DNA of 64,000 nt, taken from assembly GCF_009733925.1 (NCBI RefSeq), contig NZ_WOEI01000002.1:62001-126000 (forward strand), read 5' to 3'. Shown piece by piece: positions 9,344 to 16,559 of this stretch. The translations under genes and the position numbers were made by a program. The first letter of the stretch is position 1. Each line of letters begins with the position of its first letter. The notes under the pieces were generated by a model, which saw nothing but the letters and a program-made list of their open reading frames with translations, did not search any database and was not told the DNA's origin. Origin of the DNA: Streptobacillus canis. GTDB lineage: Bacteria > Fusobacteriota > Fusobacteriia > Fusobacteriales > Leptotrichiaceae.

Positions 9344-10094
9344 ACTTATTAAAGGGTTTGAAGAAATATTTCCAAGAGATTTAGCTGAAGAATGGGATAA
9401 TGTTGGATTGCTAGTTGGAGATATTAGGAAAAAAGTAAATAAAATTATGCTTTGTTTAGATATTACAAGAGAAGCGGTAGATTTTGCAATTCAAGAAAAG
9501 GTTGATTTAATAATATCTCATCACCCTTTTATATTTAAAGGTCAAAAAAAGATACTTGCAGATAATATAATAGGATCAAAAATTATAGATGTAATTAAAA
9601 ATGATATAGCTGTATATTCAGCACATACTAATGTTGATGCCGCAAAAGATGGATTAAATGAATACATCTTAGAGAAAATGAATCTTGAAGGAGAAATGTT
9701 AGAAGGAGATTTAATAGCTCTAAGAAGATTTAATTTAAAAGAAAAAATATCTATAGAAGAATTAGCAAATAAAATTAAAGATAATTTAGATATAAAAAAT
9801 GTTAGATTAAGTAGAGCAGGGGATAATAGATTAGTTAAAAAGATAGCTGTTACTACAGGCGCAGGAGATTCATTTATACCATTAATTAGAGGTAAAGTAG
9901 ATCTATTTATCACTGGAGATTTAAAACATCACATATCACTTGATATGGGAGAAGAAAATTTACACTTATTAGATATAGATCACTATGGAAGTGAAAAAAT
10001 GGTTGTAGAACTATTTGAAAGAAAATTAAGAGAAATAGATAGTGAATTAGAATTAATAAAATTTGATTCTGGTGAGGTATTTGAATATATTTAA
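9327..10094 (+). CDS. Nif3-like dinuclear metal centre protein (DUF34)
   Basis: A 255-residue member of the Nif3/YbgI/YqfO family, a conserved two-metal protein of uncertain role that may act as a GTP cyclohydrolase-type or hydrolytic enzyme. Metal-ligand motifs are all present: SHHP (His65, His66), SAHTNVDAA (His100, Asp104) and DHYGSE (His219, Glu223). EEWDNVGLLVGD near the N terminus is the family hallmark. The length matches the short form without the PII-like insertion found in B. subtilis YqfO. The start ATG lies inside the end of the sigma-like gene (17-base overlap), with GGAGG upstream, indicating translational coupling. A terminator follows directly after the stop. Confidence 0.9.
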   Translation: MISLSKLIKGFEEIFPRDLAEEWDNVGLLVGDIRKKVNKIMLCLDITREAVDFAIQEKVDLIISHHPFIFKGQKKILADNIIGSKIIDVIKNDIAVYSAHTNVDAAKDGLNEYILEKMNLEGEMLEGDLIALRRFNLKEKISIEELANKIKDNLDIKNVRLSRAGDNRLVKKIAVTTGAGDSFIPLIRGKVDLFITGDLKHHISLDMGEENLHLLDIDHYGSEKMVVELFERKLREIDSELELIKFDSGEVFEYI

Positions 10095-10117
10095 GGCAAG
10101 TTTTTACTTGCCTTTTT
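10095..10117 (+). terminator. Rho-independent terminator after the Nif3-like gene
   Basis: GGCAAGT (10095-10101) pairs with ACTTGCC (10106-10112), followed by five T. Confidence 0.8.
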
Positions 10118-10128
10118 ATACTTTTTAG

Positions 10129-10134
10129 TATAAA
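10129..10134 (+). promoter_or_regulatory. Probable -10 box of rnpB
   Basis: TATAAA ends seven bases before the predicted 5' end of RNase P RNA at about 10141. No good -35 hexamer is visible; that position falls in the upstream terminator. Confidence 0.45.
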
Positions 10135-10140
10135 ATATAT

Positions 10141-10473
10141 TAGTTGGTATCCCAGCTAATCGCAAGATTTATCTTGAGGAAAGTCCAAACTTCATAGAGC
10201 AATGGTGGCAGCTAACGGCTGCTGGGAGTAATCCTAAGGAAAGTGCAACAGAAAGTAAACCGCCTATATAGGTAAGGGTGAAAGGGTGAGGTAAGAGCTC
10301 ACCAGAGATGTAGGAGACTACATTTGCTTGTAAACCCCACCAGAAGCAAGAATGTGATAAAAGAATATAGGGCTGCTCGTCCTTCTTTTGGTTATTCGCT
10401 TGAGCGGGTATGTAAATACACGCCTAGAAAAATGATTGGCAAATACAGAATTTGGCTTATAGGGGTGCCAATA
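10141..10473 (+). ncRNA. rnpB: RNase P RNA component
   Basis: The catalytic RNA of ribonuclease P, which removes 5' leaders from precursor tRNAs. Conserved core segments are present in order: GAGGAAAGTCC near the 5' end, ACAGAAA, AAGGGTGAAAGGGTG with GGTAAGAGCTCACC, AACCCCACC with GAAGCAAG, the GGTT...CTTGAG loop that contacts the tRNA 3' CCA, and ACAGAATTTGGCTTAT near the 3' end. Helix P1 is formed by TTGGTATCCC (10144-10153) with 10462-10471, which fixes the ends to within a few bases. The overall length, about 333 nt, and layout fit the ancestral type A architecture. A short ORF inside it is not coding. Confidence 0.95.
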
Positions 10474-10476
10474 TTT

Positions 10477-10506
10477 AAAAGGACATTTAGTCCTTTATTT
10501 TTTTTT
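10477..10506 (+). terminator. rnpB terminator
   Basis: AAAGGAC (10478-10484) pairs with GTCCTTT (10490-10496) and is followed by a T-rich run to about 10506. Confidence 0.75.
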
Positions 10507-10538
10507 GAAAAATACGAGTATTTATATAGTCCTTTCAA

Positions 10539-10567
10539 TTGACAAAAATTTCAAAAAAAGTTATACT
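10539..10567 (+). promoter_or_regulatory. Strong promoter upstream of hemW leader
   Basis: TTGACA (10539-10544), exactly 17 bases, then TATACT (10562-10567). It is the best promoter match in the window. Its predicted start, about 10574, gives a transcript that meets a terminator before any gene. Confidence 0.8.
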
Positions 10568-10573
10568 AATATA

Positions 10574-10659
10574 GTAAATACTAAACAAATATGTTGTGTG
10601 AACTATAAAAAATAATGAATAGAAATTCCACCAAAAACACAATGTTTTGGTGGTTTTTT
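10574..10659 (+). ncRNA. Candidate small RNA or hemW leader/attenuator
   Basis: A near-consensus promoter (10539-10567) and a strong terminator (10628-10659) bracket about 86 bases with no supported ORF. The only short frame, a five-codon one at 10591, lacks a ribosome binding site. The terminator loop bases ACACAA (10637-10642) are complementary to TTGTGT (10594-10599), which could allow an alternative pairing. The terminator sits 17 bases before the hemW start, so hemW would need readthrough or antitermination if served by this promoter. It could be a free sRNA, an attenuator or both; no known riboswitch class was recognised. Confidence 0.45.
10628..10659 (+). terminator. Strong terminator/attenuator before hemW
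   Basis: CCACCAAAA (10628-10636) pairs perfectly with TTTTGGTGG (10645-10653), loop of eight, then six T. It lies between a strong promoter and hemW. Confidence 0.85.
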
Positions 10660-10676
10660 GTATAAATTGGAGAAAA

Positions 10677-11759
10677 ATGAAAAATATAAATGGTATATAT
10701 ATACACATACCTTTTTGTAATAAAAGATGTCACTATTGTGATTTTCATGTTTTTGTAAATATGAATGATAAGATAGAAAAGTATGTTGAATATATAATAA
10801 AAGAAATTAAACTATATCCAGAATATACATATGATACAGTATATTTTGGGGGAGGAACTCCATCACTATTAAACGGAGAACAAATAAAAAGAATATTAGA
10901 TAATTTAAAAAGAACAGAAGATGCTGAAATTACATTAGAACTTAATCCTAGTGATATGGATTTAGAAAGACTTCAGTTTATTAGAAATGCTGGAATAAAT
11001 AGACTAAGTATAGGTTTTCAAAGTTTTAATGATGACATGTTGAAATTTATGAATAGAGATCATAGTTCAAAAAAAGCAATAGAAACATATAAAAATGCAA
11101 GGATTGCTGGATTTGATAATATATCTCTTGATTTAATATTTTCAGTACCTGGACAAGATATGGAGATGTTAGAAAATGATTTAGATAACTTTTTAAAATT
11201 AGATCCAGAACATTTATCAATTTATTCATTGATATGGGAAGAAGGAACTAATTTTACAAGAAGACTTGAAAAAGGTGAATTAAAAGCTTTAGATGAAGAT
11301 CTAGAAGCAGATATGTTTATAAAAATAGAAGATAGATTAAAAAATCATGGATATAATCATTATGAAATATCATCATTTTGTAAAGATGGAAGAGAAAGTA
11401 AACATAATATAAAATATTGGGATAATACGGAATATGTAGGAGTAGGAGTAAATGCTACAAGTTTCTATAACGGAGAGATATTTGCTAAGGTCAAATCTTT
11501 AGCTAAGTACTATAGATTAATAGATCAAGGAATTATTCCAATAGAAGAAAAAACAGTAGAGAGGGTTGATGAAAATGAACTAGAAAATCTAAAATATATT
11601 TTAGGTCTAAGAATGTTAATAAAAGGGGTAGAATATACTCCAAATGATAAAATTGATAAACTAATTAAAAGAGGTTTAATAGAAAGATTTGATGATAGAA
11701 TAAGACTTACAAGAGAAGGAATGTTACTATCGAATGAAGTTTTTGTTGAATTTGTATAA
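10677..11759 (+). CDS. hemW: HemW-like radical SAM protein (heme chaperone)
   Basis: A 360-residue radical SAM protein of the HemW family, formerly called coproporphyrinogen III oxidase-like; HemW binds heme and passes it to respiratory proteins rather than oxidising coproporphyrinogen. The cluster motif is C14-x3-C18-x2-C21 (PFCNKRCHYCDF), followed by YFGGGTPS and the family segment GINRLSIGFQSF. A C-terminal HemN-type domain starts near 290. I chose ATG 10677, with GGAGA seven bases upstream; a longer frame from TTG 10647 would begin inside the terminator stem. The next gene follows after nine bases. HemW lacks the extra N-terminal residues of true HemN, supporting the call. Confidence 0.88.
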   Translation: MKNINGIYIHIPFCNKRCHYCDFHVFVNMNDKIEKYVEYIIKEIKLYPEYTYDTVYFGGGTPSLLNGEQIKRILDNLKRTEDAEITLELNPSDMDLERLQFIRNAGINRLSIGFQSFNDDMLKFMNRDHSSKKAIETYKNARIAGFDNISLDLIFSVPGQDMEMLENDLDNFLKLDPEHLSIYSLIWEEGTNFTRRLEKGELKALDEDLEADMFIKIEDRLKNHGYNHYEISSFCKDGRESKHNIKYWDNTEYVGVGVNATSFYNGEIFAKVKSLAKYYRLIDQGIIPIEEKTVERVDENELENLKYILGLRMLIKGVEYTPNDKIDKLIKRGLIERFDDRIRLTREGMLLSNEVFVEFV

Positions 11760-11768
11760 GGAGTAGAA

Positions 11769-12638
11769 GTGGAAAGTAAAAAAAGATACTATTTAGGAAT
11801 AATCTTTGTATTACTGTCAGCTATAGGTTTTTCAACATTACAAATGTTTGTAAAGATGTTACCTAATGTTTCAGTAGGGAATAAATTGTTTTATAGAAAT
11901 GTTGTAATTACAGTAATTACATATATATTAATTAGAGCAAGAGGAATTGATTTAAAAGTAGAAAAAAGTGAATGGCCATTACTCTTATCTAGAATAGTTT
12001 TTGGACTATCTGGAGTAATAATTAATTTTTATACTTTGTCATATATATTACTTGCTGATTCAACAACTATACAAAAATTATCATCTTTTATAGTATTAAT
12101 ACTTTCATATTTCTTTTTTAATGAAAAATTCACTAAGGTACAATTTTTAGCTTTAGTTGGATCATTTATGGGTGTAGTATTAATAGTAAAACCAGGGAGT
12201 TCAAATTTTTCTTTTGGATACATATTAGCAATAATAGGAGCGTTTTGTTCCGCATTTGCTTACTCATGTATTAGAGCCTTAGGTATAAGAAAAAAAGTTA
12301 ATCCCATGCTTATAGTTTTCTATTTTTCACTATTTAACACAATTTTTTCTGCACCTTATGTAATAACACATAGACCTCACTTTGACACTAGAACGGCCAT
12401 CTTGTTATTTGGGATAGGACTTTTTGGTGCCATAGGACAATTTGGTATAACTTTTGCATATAATTTTGCACCGGCAAAACAAATATCAGTTTTTGAATAT
12501 ACACAGGTTATTTTCTCATCTATACTTGGCGTAGTTTTCCTAGGAGAAATACCTGATAAATATAGTGTTATGGGATATATTATCATAATTTCTATAGGTA
12601 TATTCATGTATAGATACAATTTGAAAAAGGAGAATTAA
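11769..12638 (+). CDS. EamA/DMT family transporter
   Basis: A 289-residue membrane protein with about ten predicted helices arranged as two EamA repeats of five helices, roughly residues 8-140 and 150-285. The family belongs to the drug/metabolite transporter superfamily, which exports or imports small metabolites; the substrate cannot be predicted. The repeat ends FLALVGSFMGVVLIVKPG and SVMGYIIIISIGIFMY show the typical G-rich final helix. It starts with GTG at 11769, eight bases after AAGGAG, and lies nine bases after hemW and three bases before the ABC exporter gene, so it is probably in the same operon. Confidence 0.82.
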   Translation: MESKKRYYLGIIFVLLSAIGFSTLQMFVKMLPNVSVGNKLFYRNVVITVITYILIRARGIDLKVEKSEWPLLLSRIVFGLSGVIINFYTLSYILLADSTTIQKLSSFIVLILSYFFFNEKFTKVQFLALVGSFMGVVLIVKPGSSNFSFGYILAIIGAFCSAFAYSCIRALGIRKKVNPMLIVFYFSLFNTIFSAPYVITHRPHFDTRTAILLFGIGLFGAIGQFGITFAYNFAPAKQISVFEYTQVIFSSILGVVFLGEIPDKYSVMGYIIIISIGIFMYRYNLKKEN

Positions 12639-12641
12639 TAT

Positions 12642-14369
12642 ATGATAAATAAGATGTTATGGGATAGAAAATGGAGGCTTATTTTTGTGTCCGTTTTAAA
12701 CGTAATAATATCACTTTTCACAATATTACCACTTGATTATTTAGGAGCCATAGTAGATGGAGTAAATAATAAGACTATGGGTATTGATGAGATAAAGTAT
12801 AAAGTAACTCTTATGTTTATAATGGCAGTAGCTTACTACATTATTCAGGGTGTTTATGAGTACTATATCTTCATTAGTTATGATGAAAGTGTATTAGAAA
12901 TACAAAGAAATATTTTACAAAAAGTATTAAAACAAAATCCAGAAATTCTACAAAAAATAAGTGTAGGAGAAATAATAAGTAGAATTACAGGAGATGTTGA
13001 AGAATATATAGCCCCTTTTTTTTCATGGGGAGTATATTGTTTTACTAGAGGAGTTTTAGGAATATTAATCATATTCATTTTCATATTATTTAAAATAGAT
13101 TTAGTGTTTGTTGTATTAATAAATATACCATATTTAATTGCAACATATATTATAGTTACTCAAAAAGAAAAATATGATGTAATTTATACTAAAATGACAG
13201 GTGATTTTGATAAAATTTCTGATAAAACCTTAGAAAGTATTAAAGGCGTTAGAATAGTAAGATCGTATAATATGCTAGAAAAATTAAGTAAAGAATTTGA
13301 AGGAAATATACTAAAATATGCAAGTACGCATTTAACTTATTCCTTAAGAAGTATATATTCACATGCTTTAAATATTTTAGCAGTAGGTTTTTCATATTTT
13401 GCTTTAATAATTTATGGATATTACCAATACAGTCATGGGAATATTACATTTGGTACAATAATTTCAGTATCACTAGTAATGTTTTTAATGCCTTGGCCAT
13501 ATACTGTTTTTGGAGAATTTTTCATAACACGTTTTGATATGAGATTAGGATATAAAAGATTAAGAGATATATTAGATTTAGAAGACAGTAAATTAATTAA
13601 TGAAAATGGGAAAAAATTAGAGTTTTCAGATAAGATAGAATTTAAAAACTTTAGTTTCTCATATGATGATAAATTAGCACTTAAAGATATTAATTTAGTA
13701 ATAAATAAAGGTGAAACTATAGGTATAGTAGGGAAAACAGGAAGTGGAAAAACTACACTTATCAAACAACTATTAAGATTTTATGAAAGTAGCCATGGTT
13801 TATATTTAGATGGAATAGAAGTTTCTGAATATAATCTTAAATCTTTAAGATCTAACTTTGGATATTCACCTCAAGAATATTTTATATTTTCTAAAACTAT
13901 TAAAGAAAATGTACTTTTTAATAGAGATTTAGAAGATAAACTTGACTATGCTTTAGAAGTTGCAGATTTAAATAAAGACATTAAAGGATTTAAAGATGGA
14001 ATAGATACTTTAGTTGGTGAAAATGGAGTTTCACTATCTGGAGGGCAAAAACAAAGACTATCTATTGCAAGAGCAATAATTAATAATCCTGAGATATTAA
14101 TATTTGATGATTCTCTATCAGCTCTTGATATTAGAACAGAAAAAAATATCATTAAAAGATTAAATGAAAATAGAAAAGGTAAAACTAATATTATAGTTTC
14201 ACATAGAATAAGTAGTATAATTAATGCTGATAAGATAATAATATTATCTAATGGTGAAATAGAAAATATGGGAACTCATGATGAACTATTACTTTCTTCA
14301 AAATGGTATAAGGAGCTATATGACTACCAAAACAAGAAGGAGGTAGAAGAAAATGAAGGAGAAAAATAA
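12642..14369 (+). CDS. ABC exporter half-transporter with degenerate ATP site
   Basis: A 575-residue half-transporter with six membrane helices (about 15-300) and a C-terminal ATPase domain. Motifs: Walker A GKTGSGKT (near 363-370), Q-loop SPQEYF, a canonical signature LSGGQ (near 465) and the H-loop SHRIS. The Walker B motif reads ILIFDD, with Asp where the catalytic Glu should be. This is the hallmark of the degenerate-site subunit in heterodimeric exporters such as BmrC/TM287. The partner is the next gene, overlapping by 17 bases. Such exporters expel drugs or lipids, or peptides; the cargo is unknown. Start is preceded by GGAG inside the end of the preceding gene. Confidence 0.9.
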   Translation: MINKMLWDRKWRLIFVSVLNVIISLFTILPLDYLGAIVDGVNNKTMGIDEIKYKVTLMFIMAVAYYIIQGVYEYYIFISYDESVLEIQRNILQKVLKQNPEILQKISVGEIISRITGDVEEYIAPFFSWGVYCFTRGVLGILIIFIFILFKIDLVFVVLINIPYLIATYIIVTQKEKYDVIYTKMTGDFDKISDKTLESIKGVRIVRSYNMLEKLSKEFEGNILKYASTHLTYSLRSIYSHALNILAVGFSYFALIIYGYYQYSHGNITFGTIISVSLVMFLMPWPYTVFGEFFITRFDMRLGYKRLRDILDLEDSKLINENGKKLEFSDKIEFKNFSFSYDDKLALKDINLVINKGETIGIVGKTGSGKTTLIKQLLRFYESSHGLYLDGIEVSEYNLKSLRSNFGYSPQEYFIFSKTIKENVLFNRDLEDKLDYALEVADLNKDIKGFKDGIDTLVGENGVSLSGGQKQRLSIARAIINNPEILIFDDSLSALDIRTEKNIIKRLNENRKGKTNIIVSHRISSIINADKIIILSNGEIENMGTHDELLLSSKWYKELYDYQNKKEVEENEGEK

Positions 14370-16083
14370 AAATTATTTATTAGACTTTTTCAAATTTACA
14401 AAAAAAGCTAAAAGAGAATATATTTTAGGTATGATAGCTTTAATTGTGGGGATGGTTTCTGAAGTAATTGCTATTAAATTAATAGCACTGGCTTTTGATA
14501 AAAAAGTTGGAGATTTGGAAGTAAATAAAGCATTTAACTTTGCTTTAGCTATTGCCTTCCTATATATCACTTTAAAAATAGTAGAAGCAATTACTTTAGT
14601 ATTTAGAAAAAAACTATTACAAAAAGCAGCAAATATTGTATATACTAATATACAAATTTTAGTATATAACCATGTTCAGAGATTACCTATTAAATATTTT
14701 GATGATATGCCAGCAGGATCAGTATTATCAAGAATTACATCTGATGTAAGAGCAATAAGGAATTTCTTTGCTGAAACATTACTTTCAACTATAATAGTAG
14801 TTGCTCAATTAATAGTTATATATTCAGTAATGATATATATCAATTGGAAATTATCATTACTTTTATTAATCTTTGTTCCAATAATAGTGCTGATACAAAT
14901 GTATAATAAGAACCTAACTTTTGATTACGTTACAAAATTTAGAAAAGATAATTCAACTTGTAATGGTAAGGCAAATGAAATGATACAAAATCTTGAAGTA
15001 GTAGCTGCTTTTAATAACGAAGAAGCTTTGCTTAATGATTGGGAATTGCCAGCACAAAGTAGATATAAGAATGGGAAATTTTTAGTATTACTTGAAGTAT
15101 TCATTATGCATAATGTTTTTGATTTCTTAACAAAACTTATGCAGCTTACTATAATTTTTTACTATGTTTATTCTGCTATAAATAATTTAAACTTAATTAG
15201 TGCAGGAAATACTTTAGTTTTCATTTTCTATATTTCTAATATAGTAAATGGATTAACAAATTTAACACAAAATCTAGCGTTTTACTCAAGAGCAAGAGGC
15301 TGTGCAAAAAATCTTTCAGAGTTATTAGATTTAGAAACTGAAAAAGAAGAAAATTTAATAATACCAGAAAAGTTTGAAGGTAATATTAAATTTGAAAATA
15401 TGTATTTTGCATATGATGAAGATAAATATGTACTAAAAGATATTAACTTAGAAATTAAAGAAAATGAAACAGTTGCCTTTGTAGGTCATACAGGTAGTGG
15501 TAAATCTACTATCATGAATTTACTTGTTAAATTCTATAGTAATCAAAAAGGTAAGATAGAAATCTCAGGTATAGATATTAAAAAATTTGATACATATACT
15601 TTAAGAGAGAATATAGCTATAGTGTTACAAGATTCATTCTTATTTGAAGGTACTATAGGGAATAATATATCAAGTGATGAAAAGTTAGCTAGAAAATCAC
15701 TTGAAATGGTAGGTGCTAAATATTTACTTGATGAAAGAGGATTAGATGGAGAAGTATTGCAAGATGGAAGTAATTTCTCAACTGGAGAAAAACAACTAAT
15801 ATCTTTTGCAAGGGCCTTAGCAAAAGATCCTAAGATACTAATACTTGATGAAGCAACAGCAAATGTAGATAGTAAGACAGAACAAATAATACAACATGGT
15901 ATAGAAGTTCTTAAGAAAAATAGAACTACTTTAATTATAGCTCATAGACTTTCAACTATTAGAAATGCGGATAAAATATTTGTATTAAATAAAGGTGAAA
16001 TAGTAGAAAGTGGAAATCACAATGACTTAGTTAAACTTAATGGCTTATATGCCAAAATGTTAGAAATGAATAATAGCAAATAG
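14353..16083 (+). CDS. ABC exporter half-transporter with catalytic Walker B
   Basis: A 576-residue partner of the previous gene: six membrane helices (about 18-310), then an ATPase domain with Walker A GHTGSGKST (about 376-384), Q-loop LQDSF, Walker B ILILDEAT with the catalytic Glu, and H-loop AHRLST. The ABC signature is FSTGEKQ instead of LSGGQ. Together with the Asp-for-Glu in the partner this puts both defects in the same composite site, as expected for an asymmetric heterodimer (BmrD/TM288 type). It overlaps the partner by 17 bases, with AGGAGG before its ATG, so the two should be made in matched amounts. Confidence 0.9.
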   Translation: MKEKNKNYLLDFFKFTKKAKREYILGMIALIVGMVSEVIAIKLIALAFDKKVGDLEVNKAFNFALAIAFLYITLKIVEAITLVFRKKLLQKAANIVYTNIQILVYNHVQRLPIKYFDDMPAGSVLSRITSDVRAIRNFFAETLLSTIIVVAQLIVIYSVMIYINWKLSLLLLIFVPIIVLIQMYNKNLTFDYVTKFRKDNSTCNGKANEMIQNLEVVAAFNNEEALLNDWELPAQSRYKNGKFLVLLEVFIMHNVFDFLTKLMQLTIIFYYVYSAINNLNLISAGNTLVFIFYISNIVNGLTNLTQNLAFYSRARGCAKNLSELLDLETEKEENLIIPEKFEGNIKFENMYFAYDEDKYVLKDINLEIKENETVAFVGHTGSGKSTIMNLLVKFYSNQKGKIEISGIDIKKFDTYTLRENIAIVLQDSFLFEGTIGNNISSDEKLARKSLEMVGAKYLLDERGLDGEVLQDGSNFSTGEKQLISFARALAKDPKILILDEATANVDSKTEQIIQHGIEVLKKNRTTLIIAHRLSTIRNADKIFVLNKGEIVESGNHNDLVKLNGLYAKMLEMNNSK

Positions 16084-16092
16084 GGAGGAAAT

Positions 16093-16548
16093 ATGGCAGC
16101 ATTTAAAGATTATTTAAGATTTACAGATGAAATGGAATATATGGATAGACAAATTAGATTACTTGGTGAAGTTAATTTAACTGAAGATGAACAAGAGGAA
16201 TTAGAAACAGTAGATAAAGAGGTAAAATTACTTGCTTTTGCTCATCCTAAATGTCCAGATTGTGCTGTAGTTATTGCTGTCCTTGAAGCAATGAGAAGAT
16301 TTATTCCTAATATAGATGTTGATTATAGAAAAAGAAGTGAAGATAAAGAATTATTATTACAATATTCTCCTGAAGGGAAGATTCCTACAATATTTATTAC
16401 AGAAGGAATTAAAGTTACAAGAATTTTTTCAGAATTTCCAGAAAAAATTAAGGAATTAATAGAAAATAATGCTGAAGAAAAAGAAAAATTCCATAGAGGA
16501 GAATACAATAAAGAGATATATAATCAAATACTTGAATATATTAGATAG
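16093..16548 (+). CDS. Thioredoxin-like protein with CPDC motif
   Basis: A 151-residue cytosolic protein without a signal peptide. After an acidic helical N-terminal 45 residues comes a thioredoxin-like core: LLAFAHPKCPDCAVVIAVLE (Cys54, Cys57, a C-P-D-C redox pair) followed by a GKIPTIF segment with the cis-Pro expected in the fold. It resembles the thioredoxin_9/YbbN-unrelated small thioredoxin group in Firmicutes. It probably reduces disulfides of an unknown partner. It is nine bases after the ABC exporter and 11 before polA, with GGGAGG as ribosome binding site. A redox function is inferred from the motif only. Confidence 0.75.
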   Translation: MAAFKDYLRFTDEMEYMDRQIRLLGEVNLTEDEQEELETVDKEVKLLAFAHPKCPDCAVVIAVLEAMRRFIPNIDVDYRKRSEDKELLLQYSPEGKIPTIFITEGIKVTRIFSEFPEKIKELIENNAEEKEKFHRGEYNKEIYNQILEYIR

Positions 16549-16559
16549 AAGGAGTAAAT

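Noticed and set aside
10324-10542. 72-codon ORF inside the RNase P RNA region
   Set aside because: It overlaps conserved rnpB core segments and the terminator and has no RBS; it is a chance frame.
10647-10676. Upstream extension of hemW from TTG 10647
   Set aside because: The extension starts inside a terminator stem and adds residues not found in HemW; ATG 10677 has a proper RBS.
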